Below, piece after piece: positions 1 to 10,093 of a DNA stretch of 64,000 nucleotides (position 1 is the stretch's first letter; each line of letters opens with the position of its first letter). The translations under genes were made by a program, and so were the position numbers. Source of the stretch: Rutidosis leptorrhynchoides (lineage: Eukaryota; Streptophyta; Magnoliopsida; Asterales; Asteraceae); contig NC_092335.1 of the NCBI RefSeq assembly GCF_046630445.1, positions 6,553,501-6,617,500 of the forward strand, written 5' to 3'. A model generated the notes under the pieces. It ran no database searches and had not been told where the DNA came from. It saw only the letters and a program-made list of their open reading frames with translations.

Positions 1-560
1 GATCCTGTTGTTGACGGTCCGTACATGTTGATTTAGTACGGGGCGTCACACTAAGTCCCTACAGTGATATTTTTAATTGCTCGTTAAATTCATTCTTAAT
101 TATTGGGGGTAGGCCTATCAGGAGTAACGTCCCCGATACATTTGACTAAGTCTTTGTATTACTTAATAATGAAATTAAACCGACAAGGACAGAACAACTT
201 GTCATTGGGGCAAACTTTAAACGTTTAGTCTAACTATCACGAACTGGCATAACTTTTTGATCTGCGAGATCAACTTTATAAATAAAAATCTTGTGGTCTA
301 AAACAACGGTCAAACATATTAATTAAACCTATGATTTCACTCAACCATTTTTGGTTGACACTTTAGCATGTTTTGTCTCAGGTGCTGATTGATCAAGTTT
401 ACTTACCTACTGCTTATGTGATGCTACTTGGACTTAGGATCAAGAACTATCGCATTTATTATTCTTGCATTTGAAACATTTACTTTATTGTAATTTCAAT
501 TCTTGTAACGACATTTCATTTTCCGCTGCGTACTCAATAAAGTTTGTTTTTATCATATAG
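1..560 (+). repeat. Diverged LTR fragment (3' part), left window edge
   Basis: This stretch aligns by eye, with many differences, to the distal part of the E3 LTR near 54450-54620. Shared blocks are 'aaatcttgtggtcta', the 'tttttggttgacacttta-gcatg' block followed by 'ctcagg', and the 'gatgctacttgga' region. It therefore looks like the 3' part of an old LTR of the same broad family as E3/E4. The left boundary lies outside the window and I cannot fix the right one. No coding sequence is visible. Confidence 0.45.
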
Positions 561-644
561 TATTGTTCTCGTATTATAATATGTAAATTTTGGATTTTCA
601 ATTTTCAGTGTAAAAATTTTGGATTTTTCGACTTTGCCCCCGGT

Positions 645-860
645 GGTTTTTTTTTTGTGCCTTAAAACCTATATATTTTGCCCCAAAATTTTTAAATTTT
701 GCCCAAACTCCTCTAAATTTTGCTTCAAAACCTTCAAATTTTGCCCACGAACCTTTAAATTTTGCGCCAAAACCTCCATAATTTGCCTAAAAACTTCAAT
801 TTTTTGCCCCAAAACCTCCATATTTTGCCCAAAAAATTGCTACGGTTTTATTTTTTTCGG
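645..860. repeat. Degenerate tandem repeat, unit about 20-30 bp
   Basis: Eight or so imperfect copies of a unit resembling 'aaacctccaaattttgccc' follow one another. The open frame across it (619-1029) translates into repeated FCPKTFKFCP-like peptide and is a repeat artefact, not a gene. Just downstream (870-890) is 'atcctgcatccgccactg', a string often seen at the edges of plant DNA transposons; I could not find the partner end. Confidence 0.5.
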
Positions 861-1230
861 TGAAAAACAAATCCTGCATCCGCCACTGTCCTTAACCCTG
901 TTACATGGTACAAAACTAGATAAACCGTTAGTGAGATTGGTGAGGTCTCACGGAAGTCTACCAAAGATTTCTCGGAACCAACACCAATGCGTATGTAGAT
1001 TATTATTTACCCACCTTACCCGATCGTAAACATTAGCCTTTTAATTAATATCGTGGTGATAGAGTCGGTCATATAGATCTTTAAGTTTAACACTATTTAA
1101 CCAAACATCCTCCTAGAAACATGTTGTTTTACCGTAAGAGATTTTTTTTATAAAAAATAATTGAAAGGAATACCTATTGAATCTAAATCTCTACTGGCTT
1201 TAATATTTTTGTTGAAAGGCAAAACTTATA

Positions 1231-1484
1231 CTACCTCCGCCCCACCAGAGGTGTTCACTTTAACTTTTGACAGTCTTTATTTGTCAATTTTGAGTATAAA
1301 TATTTATGTTTGTGTTATATAATATTATATGAATATGAATTGATTGAGTTTTAATTGTGTTTTTATTGATATAACTTTCATCAAATCAAATATTATATAA
1401 CATCAACAAAAATATCTACAGTCAAAGTTGAATAAGCAAGACTAAAAAAAGTCAAAATGGACACTTCTGGTGAGACGGATGGAG
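1231..1484. mobile_element. Stowaway-like MITE, 254 bp, TA target duplication
   Basis: The ends are inverted copies. The left end is 'ctacctccgccccaccagag' and the right end, reverse-complemented, is 'ctccatccgtctcaccagaa', continuing into 'gtgtccattttgactttt'. TA dinucleotides flank both sides (1229-1230 and 1485-1486). A terminal CTCCCTCCGTCCC-like motif with TA duplication is the signature of Tc1/mariner-derived Stowaway MITEs. No transposase is inside, so it is non-autonomous. Confidence 0.85.
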
Positions 1485-1604
1485 TACTAAATATGAAAGG
1501 AGTTACATGTGACCCATACATGAGTGCAGTATGAGATTATAACTACAAACGAAACCCATCTAGAGTAAACAAACACAATAAGGTTACAACGAGAACGACA
1601 TGAT

Positions 1605-1740
1605 AGCTTTGTGTCAGGTGGATTATTTGGAGCAGCGACAATTAACCGTGATCATCATAGTAACTGGGTTTTGAAATTCATTGTAGCCAGTCGAGGTTCT
1701 TCACCTTTGATCGGGTCGATATCCATTCATAGCTACTACC
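1605..1740 (+). pseudogene. Possible LINE RNase H-like remnant
   Basis: One forward frame from about 1608 reads FGAATINRDHHSNWVLKF-like peptide, which resembles the first strand of the RNase H domain found at the C-terminus of some plant LINE polyproteins (pattern G-A-x-x-x-R-D-x-x-G-x-W). The catalytic region cannot be followed further and stops appear soon after. The similarity is short and could be chance. Confidence 0.25.
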
Positions 1741-1859
1741 GGTTTTAATTATAGTAGCCCAAGTGGTCGAGGCACGTAGTTAAAGTTTAAACAATCATCT
1801 TCGATGGTTTTAGTACCTAGAGTATTAATAGTTTCATAATTTTAATTTACAAAATATTA

Positions 1860-3239
1860 TTTCACGAGTTCAAAACCCTATTTTCTACCAACAACCGCCG
1901 CCAAAATAAACCCTATTTTCTACCAACAGCCGCCACCACATCTGTAGCTTCTCCTCCGGCCGTCGGCTTTGTCCGGCGGTCCGGAGGGACTCCCCTCCCT
2001 GCTCTTATATGTTCATACTTCTTTTCTACATCAAGTTTGTTTTATTTTCGGTATTTATTTCTCGAATACGTTGTTTTTAAAAGTTTCTTTTAGCTAGTTT
2101 AAGTTCGTGGAAGGAGCGGTTTTCGAGTTGTTTCAATTTTTGGTAAAGATTCGCTGGTTTCAGGTGGCCATTTACGGTTGTTTCAACCTCAAGTTTGAGT
2201 CGTGCAAAAGGTGCTAGTTGGTTTTCTGGTACTTCAAATCGGTTCCGATTAGTGGTTTTAAATAGTGGTTCTGAGTAGCTGTTTCGAGTAGTGGTTTCGT
2301 CATTTCGAGTAAAGATTTCGGGTGGTTTCGAGTGGTTCGGGTAGCTGTTTCGGGTTTTCAGGGTGAGGACCGTGAGCTGTAGGAGATGCTTACGAGTATC
2401 AATTTCGGTATCGAGTAAAGAATGAATGGACGGCGTTGATTGCTCTCGTGCATATTTAAAAGGTAAATTGCCTTTATATAAAATAGCACTCATGTGGCTA
2501 ACTATCTTTGGTTAGCTATAGTTTTTGGCCTAGACATTCAAACCACTAGTCAGAACCGATTGTTATGTGGTGTGTGGATTTTGCTACTTTGATTATTATG
2601 GCTCTTGTGGATTTAGTTTAATGTTATTACTTTACCATTTAGTAAAATGGTACTAGCTTAACTAGCCTTTTAAATTCAAATAACATATGGTTTCGAGTAA
2701 TGATCTTGGGTGCTTCAAGTAGTAGTTTCGTGTGGTATAAGTTTGTCGTGTTAGGTGGTGGTTACCGAAGGTTCGTGTTTATATTTTCGCGTGGATATTT
2801 TTGAAGTGATGGTATTTGGTGGGTAGTTATGTTTGTCATTAAAGTGTAAGTTCGCGTTATTAAGAGGTTTAGGTTCGTGAAATTAGGATGACATTTCGAG
2901 TAATTTCGATTGTTAGTTTGGTGGAGTGAATTTTATGATCGTGATTTTTTATTGATTCACTTATTCATGGGCTCAGTAGTGGATACAGGTTGTGATTATA
3001 CAGTTGTGGTTTCATTTTCCGCTAATATTTCTACATTCACAATACCGCCACCTAGTAGACTATGTGATCGAGATTGTTTGGCTTAAGTTTCGGCGGGATA
3101 TGTGTCAGTTGTCGTGGTGTTTGTCGTGGTTTGTTTTCTACCGTCTACATGGTTTTTACTAGGTGATTGCCCTTATGTGGTCTTGTGTGGTGTTGATTTG
3201 GTTGACGGTTCGATTCTTAGATTGTATGATTATAGCCGT
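1860..3239 (+). other. Uncharacterised TTCG-rich sequence, possibly LINE-derived
   Basis: The stretch begins with a 36 bp imperfect direct duplication (about 1875-1944: 'ccctattttctaccaaca' followed by CCGCC runs) and a GC-rich patch with CCGGCGGTCCGG at 1970-1985. It then continues with degenerate repeats of 'ggtttcgagtagt' (about 2150-2450 and 2690-2900). No convincing reading frame exists. Together with 4284-4445, which ends in 'gttgcttttcaagg' plus poly(A), it could be the body and 3' tail of a LINE-like retroelement into which the TRIM inserted. That is a guess. Confidence 0.25.
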
Positions 3240-3244
3240 CTTTG

Positions 3245-3373
3245 TGTTAGACATATTAGTTTGGCCCAAGTCCGATATGTGAGCTTGGTCCATTAGGGTT
3301 AAATGGCTACATTGTAATCTATAAATACCGAGTCATAATAAAGCTATTATTATGGGGTTTACATTCTATAACA
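3245..3373 (+). repeat. TRIM 5' LTR
   Basis: This 129 bp repeat starts TG and ends CA. 'ctataaata' near 3320 is a plausible TATA box. Confidence 0.88.
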
Positions 3374-3386
3374 TGGTATCCGAGCC
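3374..3386 (+). promoter_or_regulatory. TRIM primer binding site (Met-tRNA type)
   Basis: TGGTATCCGAGCC directly abuts the LTR end. It matches the consensus TGGTATCAGAGC except at one base. Confidence 0.75.
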
Positions 3387-4135
3387 ATATGATCCTGGTG
3401 GAAACGCCTCCTCCTATATCACTCTTCATCGCCACTCGTTTTAACATCGTCATATCTATCGTCTCTATAATATGTTTTCTTGTTTTCTTGTCACACTAGC
3501 TGCCGCAACCTTCTTTTCCAAACCCTTATTTTTTTTTTCGTTTTCTTTAAACTGTCGTGAAAAAAAATACAAAGCTTCTGATATGCTATGCTATCCACTC
3601 TGTAGCCAAATGATACGTGTAAGCCATTGGTTCTTCTAATTTTCCACTTGCCACCATCCAATTAAACATACACCTTTCCATTACAGCATCAATTAAAAAA
3701 AAAAAATTTGTTTTATGGTCGTCGAATGTTTTCGTTAACAGCATCCGGTTCTTATTTTTAATTTATTGTTTTTTATAATATATCGGCGTGGGGCTGAGCC
3801 GCCTAGCTTGACTAGGTTCCAAACCCCGAAAAAAGAGGAATATAAAAAAAACACAAAAAAAAAGAATATTGTCAAAACTCTTGTTTGCAGCGTTGAAGAA
3901 TACTGTTATCGTCAACAAAAGTAGCTTATGAAAGCGGTACTTGATCCTTAGGCACAGCAAGTCACGGCGTAAAAGAGAAAAAAACGCTACGGAAAAGGAG
4001 AATCCGTCAAGAAATCTGCAACTCTATCAACGAATATCAGGCTATTCAGTGCAACAAATGAGAAAAAAAATAGAGTTTATTTATATTATATTTATTGTTT
4101 TCTTTCCAGTCCGAACTTTCGCGATTTCGCTTTTC

Positions 4136-4149
4136 GGACTGCGGGGGAG
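4136..4149 (+). promoter_or_regulatory. TRIM polypurine tract
   Basis: ggactgcgggggag lies immediately 5' of the downstream LTR, where plus-strand priming would occur. Confidence 0.75.
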
Positions 4150-4278
4150 TGTTAGACATATTAGTTTGGCCCAAGTCCGATATGTGGGCTTGGTCCATTA
4201 GGGTTAAATGGTTACATTGTAATCTATAAATACCGAGTCATAATAAAGCTATTATTATGGGGTTTACATTCTATAACA
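4150..4278 (+). repeat. TRIM 3' LTR
   Basis: This is the second 129 bp copy, nearly identical to 3245-3373 and followed by target duplication CTTTG. Confidence 0.88.
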
Positions 4279-4283
4279 CTTTG

Positions 4284-5340
4284 TTCTATTATTCTAGGTT
4301 GGTGTATTTTAACGTCGAGCTGTAAGACCCTTTGAATTTGAGGTGTTGATTGTGGAGTCGTGTTGGTTGATCTTTTAAGATTGTTGTAATTACTAGTCTT
4401 AATTTATTTATAAAATTGTTGCTTTTCAAGGAAAAAAAAAAAACATCTTCGCGCCGTATATACTTTTGGTAGTAATAATATATAAATGAAAGAGTCGTTA
4501 TTATTAGATTTAAAAGATGCAGGACCACTGCAATTATGGCATTGGTTGATCCACACTTAACGAAATAATGGATCACAATTGGTTGCTTAAACTACGTCCA
4601 CAAGATTACCACCACATATTGCCTAAATTAATACAAAACCTGCCTTTTCAACGAAAACATGAGCCATTTTCCTACATTTTGGATAGTCAGTGTCAATGAC
4701 ACGTACCCCATTTTTCACTATACATGGACTTTTGTATAAACTTATGATTTACTCGTATTAATTATTAATTAATAAAATAATAATAATAATTAATTATCAA
4801 AAATGGATTCTTCTAGGTGCACCTATAGATGACAATGATCAACTAGTCTAGATAGACCTTCTAACATATTGAAGAACTAAAGATGGGTACATATTGGATC
4901 CATTTCTTTTGTTTTCTGGAAACCCAATGGACTCAAATGGTTGACTCAATTGATCCAATTTTTGGTGTATGAATTTGATTGTCAGGTATACTTCTTACGA
5001 ACACACCAATACTAGCGTGCTGCAATCTAACATATACTAACGTGCTGCAATCTAACATGTGACGCATTGCTAGTGGAGCGAGGTTAGTACTTCTGTTTAC
5101 AAAAAGAATACGACTTTAATAGTGATGGTGTGTTCTAACTCTTTTAAATTAGAGAGCAATTGTGATTCAAAAATTATAAAGGCCGGCTACCCGGAACCTT
5201 TTGGTTCCCAGGAAATATGATTTTTTTGAGAGGGAAAAATAGAGATAGGTGCTCACTCATTAACACCCTTAATAATAAATTACTAGTAATAATAAAATAC
5301 GGAGTAATCCGTAAATAATGGGAGGTGATTTTCACACACT
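4284..5340. other. Intergenic; poly(A)-ended tail and 26 bp duplication
   Basis: 4284-4445 ends 'gttgcttttcaagg' plus about 12 A, resembling the 3' end of a plant LINE. 5011-5036 and 5037-5062 are tandem copies of a 26 bp unit containing 'cgtgctgcaatctaacat'. The remainder is AT-rich and shows no coding or RNA gene that I can support. Confidence 0.4.
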
Positions 5341-5953
5341 ACTTTTTGATCCATCTACACTTTATCTCATAAACTTACAGTTATACCCATGGATTAATAT
5401 AAGGAGTTGAACTTATATTATTATTTATATATATACTAATAGACAAAACACTATTTCACTATTCACCAATAGTAACCAGGAGTATTTTCGTCATTTCACT
5501 TTTTTTTTTATCCCCAACGATAAAATAAGCAAATTTCGTAAAAGAACCAACCCTTCAATGTTACCAAAAGATGTCGAAAAAAATTTTTTTTTACAAAAAA
5601 ATCAACTAACTTTTTTTTTCCCTTCTCTCTTTTCTTCCTTAACGATAAAGGAGGCAACTTTCATAAAATGAACAACCCTTCAATGCTACCAAAAGATGTC
5701 GAAAAATATTTTTTTACAAAATAGATCAACTAACTTTAAAAAAAAAACAACAAACGCTAAAAGAAGCAACTTTCACAAAATGAACAACCCTTCAATGTTA
5801 GATGTCGAAAAAAAAAAATTTACAAAATAGATCAAGACTTTTTTTTTTAACTCGCATTCAAAACGGAGCCCCCGGCGCGAAGCGAATGCTCCACAACTAG
5901 TTTTAACTAATTAAGGGTATGATATGTAATTAGGTGTAGATGGATCAAAAAGT
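5341..5953. mobile_element. MITE-like inverted-repeat element, interrupted
   Basis: A perfect 20 bp inverted repeat marks the ends (5341-5360 ACTTTTTGATCCATCTACAC, and its complement at 5934-5953). Weaker inverted similarity continues inwards for about 50 bp on each side, with matching 'atacccat' and 'gggtat' blocks. The centre (about 5420-5900) is unrelated repetitive sequence, described separately. No transposase is present. The superfamily is unknown because no clear target duplication could be found. Confidence 0.55.
5420..5900 (+). mobile_element. Helitron-like non-autonomous insertion with three internal repeats
   Basis: Three imperfect repeats of about 110 bp start near 5516, 5640 and 5752 and share 'acaacccttcaatgttacc' then 'gatgtcgaaaaa'. 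The right edge is a GC-rich stretch with stem GGAGC/GCTCC (5865-5892), then 'acaactag' ending at 5900 before a T. A short hairpin followed by CTAG|T is the usual Helitron 3' end. The left end lacks a canonical TC, so the 5' boundary is approximate. Confidence 0.4.
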
Positions 5954-6262
5954 GAGTAAATAATAGATAATAGGTTCATCTTATAATAGAGTATAGTCAA
6001 TTAATTTTCTCTAACTATAAACAAAATAAATAAATAGATAAATAAATAAACAAGGACTGAATATCATATTCTATTGTCAAAAATATAAATGCAGAAAAGT
6101 TCACATCAACAAGAAAACAATACAAACATGTAGAAACATTTTGGTGTTCCGATCTCATCCCAAAATATAGGTAGCAATTAAATCGGTTTAGATTGAGGAT
6201 ATGCTATAAGAAACGAGTATTTAAACCGATTTTTTTAAATATACCGGTTCAAATACTAATCA

Positions 6263-6265
<3 letters not shown>

Positions 6266-6355
<90 letters not shown>
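6266..6355. repeat. (TA)n microsatellite, about 90 bp
   Basis: An uninterrupted TA dinucleotide run lies about 170 bp past the stop codon of the transporter gene, in its 3' flank. Confidence 0.97.
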
Positions 6356-6358
<3 letters not shown>

Positions 6359-6522
6359 TAAATATATGAATATATTTATGATTGGATGACGGACTCTGTT
6401 GTTATATGTACAGAAACAATTGCCCGCCATCTCCTCAATGCACCTAAAATAAATTTGGAGAAAATACAATAGCGTACGCAACCAATTTATCACAAAAATC
6501 TTCATTATTCAGTGACAATTAA

Positions 6523-8148
6523 TCACACTTCTTCAATTGAATCAGCCCGTAGAGTGCTAACATTCGGACTCCCATGCGAATCTTGACATTTAGCAGTGAC
6601 CTCGGCCACCACTAGTTTAGTCAAAAACAACCCAGCCACAAAAGCCGATACCATAAGCATATTGAAAACTGCACCCCAACCCTGGGTTGAAATGTAACCT
6701 GTTAGAACCGGCCCAATCGCGGCGCCTATTGACCCTGTTCCATCAATGATAGCGGTTACCGTAGCCAATGCTTTAGAGTTGCCTTTTAAAGACTTGTGAG
6801 TCCCTAGATCGGCTGACACCGCGGTTGTAATGAGAGCATACGGTCCGTTAACAAACATCCCAATGACTAACATGAGTGCAATGTTTACGGGCATGGATAA
6901 ATGCCCATAACAACGATATAAGTAAAGCGCTGGAATTGCACAGTAGGTGAAACTCGCAGCAGTAATGGCGCGAGCATCTAGCCGGTCAGAAATATGACCG
7001 GCTAAAATTCCACCCACCACGCCCCCAACATCAAACAATGTAGATAAATTCCCTGCAGCCTCATTCGATAAAAACTCGCCATTTATAGCTGCAAATGTAT
7101 AACACATTTAGACTTACAATATAACTTTAAAACCATGGTGAAAGGTATTAATAACACACGTACCTGTATGACTTATGTAAAACGGAAGCCAATAAAGAAA
7201 CGTATAAGCAACCAATTTTGCGAAGAAGAGGCAAAACGCGAACGGAGCAACCCCTGGTATTCTCCAAGCTTCTAAAAACCCGACGGGGGAGTTTTTCTCA
7301 GCATCCGAAACTGAGCTCAATAAGGGCTCGGTCATTTCCTTTTTAAACGACCCCGGCTCATCTTCATCCTTCACAACCCCAACCGATTCAGGATCAACAG
7401 GCAAGAACATGAAAACAATAACTCCAACAAACGCAGTCATCAAACCAGGAACCGCCATGGACCAACCCCAACCATATTTCAAAAAATACGAAGCGGTTAA
7501 CGAACCGGTGATGTTCCCAACCGACGTATGAGCGTTCCAAATACCCATTATTAGCCCTCGTTTACTCTTCCCGAACCAATTCCCAACAACCGCAACGACA
7601 GAGGGCCACCCGGTTGATTGAAACAACCCGGCGATCATCTGAACTATCAAGTAATAATAAAACACATGAATGTTTAACCAGTATCCAAAACCGAACAACG
7701 AAGTAAATAAACCCGTCCCAATCATTCCAATCGTCAAAAAGATTCTTAAATTCATTCGATCACCAATATGTCCAGAAAAGAACATTCCCACAGCGTATAC
7801 AAATAAAAACGCTAAGTCAAGATCACCAAGCAATGCTGTCCCGTTTGCTCCATTAAACGGTGCCCAACCGCTTCCAAGAAGCCATGTAAGCGCATTCGAT
7901 CTTTGCAAAAACGAACCTGATTCAGTGGGATCTTCTGGTGTGGCTGGATCGAGTGCGCTTTTGACGATGCTAGTGGTTTTACGAGCAGCATGGTAGCTTG
8001 TGTATGCTAGAAATGTAACGATTAAAACAATTATTTGATGTGATTTGAATGAAATCTTTGATTTCTTTGTGCATTCTACTAATTGAATTCCTGGAGGTTT
8101 TGTGTTTTTTGCATTTGATTCATGCTTTGGTTCAACAATGGAACCCAT
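6523..8148 (-). CDS. G3Pp1: Glycerol-3-phosphate permease (G3Pp/SLC37-type MFS transporter)
   Basis: Two coding exons, 8148-7164 and 7088-6523, join in phase 1 across a 75 bp GT-AG intron (donor CAG|GTACGTG, acceptor TTTGCAG) to give 516 aa, close to the usual length of plant G3P permeases. The start at 8148 (MGSIVEP) is chosen because the in-frame extension upstream to 8232 runs into a probable 5'UTR intron. A hydrophobic helix at about 39-54 is followed by '[17 protein letters not shown]', typical of this family. An MFS loop signature, [10 protein letters not shown], lies at about 126-135 between helices at 113-126 and 137-156. Further helices follow at about 163-176, 203-222 and 230-250. 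A charged central loop (about 252-300) separates the two halves, and exon 2 holds the motif '[10 protein letters not shown]' plus a second GHISDRLD loop. The family exchanges organic phosphates for phosphate across membranes, and Arabidopsis members respond to phosphate starvation. The exact substrate and the numbered paralogue are inferred. No damage is visible. Confidence 0.92.
7089..7163 (-). other. Intron of the G3P permease gene, 75 bp
   Basis: The intron has a GTACGTG donor and a TTATACATTTGCAG acceptor and is AT-rich. Removing it restores the continuous conserved peptide across FYISHT|AINGEF. Reading through it instead hits stops at once. Confidence 0.9.
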
Positions 8149-8208
8149 ATATCGATGAACTTTAACTTTAAAGTTTTCTTCTGTTGTAATCAAGAAAACT
8201 TGATCTAC

Positions 8209-8899
8209 CTGCAAAACAAGAATATTGGACATAATCCAATTAACATGTGATTAAAGTAAAATCTATTTAGTATATTAAATTAGTTCTACCATAAAACTAT
8301 TTATACATTTTAAGATCACCAAATGTATAACATATCTGATATCACGCGGTTATGTGGAATCCAACATTTTACTCTCAACAATATTGAAAACATTAAAAAC
8401 TTAAAATAAAATAATATGCTTGTTTATTCCCATTTATTTTTTCCCTGATTACGTCACTAGATCCTCTATCTAGGAGGTCAATTATATGTGTAAAAAATAA
8501 ATTAAGAATTCTCAAAATTATTACTAAAAATCTTGGAATCGCAAGCCAATATAATAACGTTACGAAACCTTTTGATTCCATCGGATTAAACGAATAAAAA
8601 AAGTTAGTAAAAAATAAGAAGAAATTTCTGGAAAGTCAGACATTAAAGTCAATTTTAAAGATTATTGATGATCTTGCACAACAGACGTGCATCATGAATT
8701 GTAAAAGCAATCATCCAATTATCCAAATATTTGTTCTAAAAAATCAACCAAAAAACGAGTTAATTATGAAATTACGTACTCGATTTAAGTAGATTACGTA
8801 AAACTCACTAAAACTATCTTTTCATTTATGGAAGAATAATCTAAATACGATGACACAATATAAAACAACTGCAACAAATTATTAATGTGTAAATGTTAC
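8209..8899 (-). other. Probable 5'UTR intron of the G3P permease gene
   Basis: A consensus donor (CAG|GTAACA at 8899) and an acceptor (TTGTTTTGCAG ending 8209) bracket 691 bp of AT-rich noncoding sequence. Splicing leaves a 60 nt leader segment (8208-8149) directly before the start codon. Introns in the 5' leader are common in plant transporter genes. RNA evidence would settle it. Confidence 0.6.
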
Positions 8900-9075
8900 C
8901 TGCAAAATATTTTTATCTGGATTTCTTCAGTGTCAATCTATGCATGAATCTATTGTCGATGGAGATGTTGATTTGATCTTGTTAATTATCCTGTAGTTTG
9001 GATAGGATTTGATTGCCGTATGCGTTACTCTTTCAGTTGTTGTGGGAAGCAAATTATGGAACATGTTATTTTTCT

Positions 9076-9084
9076 GTTATATAA
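9076..9084 (-). promoter_or_regulatory. Candidate TATA box of the G3P permease gene
   Basis: Read on the minus strand this is TTATATAAC, about 175 bp upstream of the proposed leader-intron donor. Transcription would start near 9045, giving a leader exon of about 145 nt. Confidence 0.5.
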
Positions 9085-9600
9085 GGGAAAAAAAAGAAGG
9101 TTTACTTAATTAAATATGTACAATTACCATTGTACCCTTACCTGGTTTTGTAAGTCTTTGAGTGGGTGGAGTGAATTAGACGATACTACCCTTAGGGAGG
9201 GGTTGCCAACTTGCAATGTGTTAAGAAGGTAAAATATACACCGATACACGGAATAGTTATTGTAAGGGAATTTAATTTTCGATGAAAAAACAGTTACTAT
9301 CTTCTAACGGTTAAAGCCAATTCAAAGTTAATTAAAAGTAGTATAATAAAAGGGCAAATTGGCAATAATGTAAAATGTAATTTTCATCATTTGGAGTGTG
9401 AAATTCTTTCTTTAAAAAAATTGAATAATATCAATAATAATAAATTATTACAAGTTGAATTTTTAAAATAAAAAATTGAAAAATAAAGATTTTTAAAGGA
9501 TATAATGTGACGGTTGTTTTGACATAAATTGAACAGTAACACAATAATTACTAGGTATAACATAAAATGTATTTATCATGATCATTAATTATTAATTACT

Positions 9601-9602
<2 letters not shown>
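9085..9602. other. AT-rich promoter-proximal intergenic sequence
   Basis: No reading frame, RNA gene or transposon end is recognisable. Simple A/T runs dominate. Confidence 0.5.

Positions 9603-9680
<78 letters not shown>
9603..9680. repeat. (TA)n microsatellite
   Basis: A perfect TA run of about 78 bp next to the 33 bp duplication and LINE remnant. Confidence 0.97.
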
Positions 9681-9682
<2 letters not shown>

Positions 9683-9687
9683 CAATT

Positions 9688-9753
9688 AAATAGCGCATCG
9701 ATCTTCGTTCATTCTTTTTTAAATAGCGCATCGATCTTCGTTCATTCTTTTTT
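9688..9753. repeat. Tandem duplication of a 33 bp unit
   Basis: 'aaatagcgcatcgatcttcg' plus 'ttcattctttttt' occurs twice back to back (9688-9720 and 9721-9753). It sits at the poly(A)-tail side of the adjacent LINE-like fragment, so it may have formed during or after that insertion. Confidence 0.9.
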
Positions 9754-10045
9754 TGGGGAAAATAAAGTTTTATTAATACCAACAAAACAAAACAATGGGC
9801 AGGATATACCCTACACCCCAACAATAAAACGACAAACCATGCAAAACTTAGAAATCCAATCAAACCTGCCTCAAAATCACATCGATGATATCGAAGCTTT
9901 CATCGTCAATCTATTTCCATATATATCCATATCCCAATTCTTCGCCGCCATGGCCATAGCAGAAGTTCCTTTAACTCTGAATGATGCTAATTTCAGTCTA
10001 ATACCATCGGTGATGCAATTCACCATCTCAATTTCTTTCCTTCTT
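9754..10045 (-). mobile_element. 5'-truncated LINE-like 3' end
   Basis: On the minus strand the end reads 'ttgttggtattaataaaact' followed by 'ttattttccccaaaaaa', the kind of 3'UTR and tail seen in plant L1-type LINEs. Upstream on the same strand is a degraded coding-like tail ('RLKLASFRVKGTS'-like). Only about 290 bp remain, as expected from 5' truncation at target-primed insertion. No target duplication was identified. Confidence 0.4.
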
Positions 10046-10048
10046 TTC

Positions 10049-10050
<2 letters not shown>

Positions 10051-10089
<39 letters not shown>
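10051..10089. repeat. (AT)n microsatellite
   Basis: A perfect AT run at the right edge of the LINE-like fragment. Confidence 0.95.

Positions 10090-10093
<4 letters not shown>

Larger units (their letters stand above)
3245..4278 (+). mobile_element. TRIM-like miniature LTR retrotransposon (complete)
   Basis: Two 129 bp direct repeats (3245-3373 and 4150-4278) start TGTTAGACAT and end TCTATAACA. The first is followed by TGGTATCCGAGCC, one mismatch from the usual initiator-Met tRNA primer site. The second is preceded by the purine tract ggactgcgggggag. The 5 bp target duplication CTTTG flanks it exactly (3240-3244 and 4279-4283). The 776 bp interior has no gag or pol. The repeats differ at only about two positions (g/a near 3291, c/t near 3306), so the insertion looks fairly young. 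The purine tract and LTR start resemble Ty1/copia elements, which presumably supply the enzymes. Confidence 0.9.

Noticed and set aside
619..1029. ORF with repeated FCPKTFKFCP-like peptide
   Set aside because: A product of the degenerate 'aaattttgccc' tandem repeat, with no gene signals.
2077..2493. Minus-strand ORF of 138 codons
   Set aside because: It overlies the 'tttcgagt' repeats and has low-complexity composition with no homology I can recognise.
3790..3840. tRNA-like 'aggttccaaacccc' string inside the TRIM
   Set aside because: No cloverleaf could be folded around it.
7670..7996. Plus-strand ORF of 108 codons
   Set aside because: Antisense shadow of the transporter coding exon.
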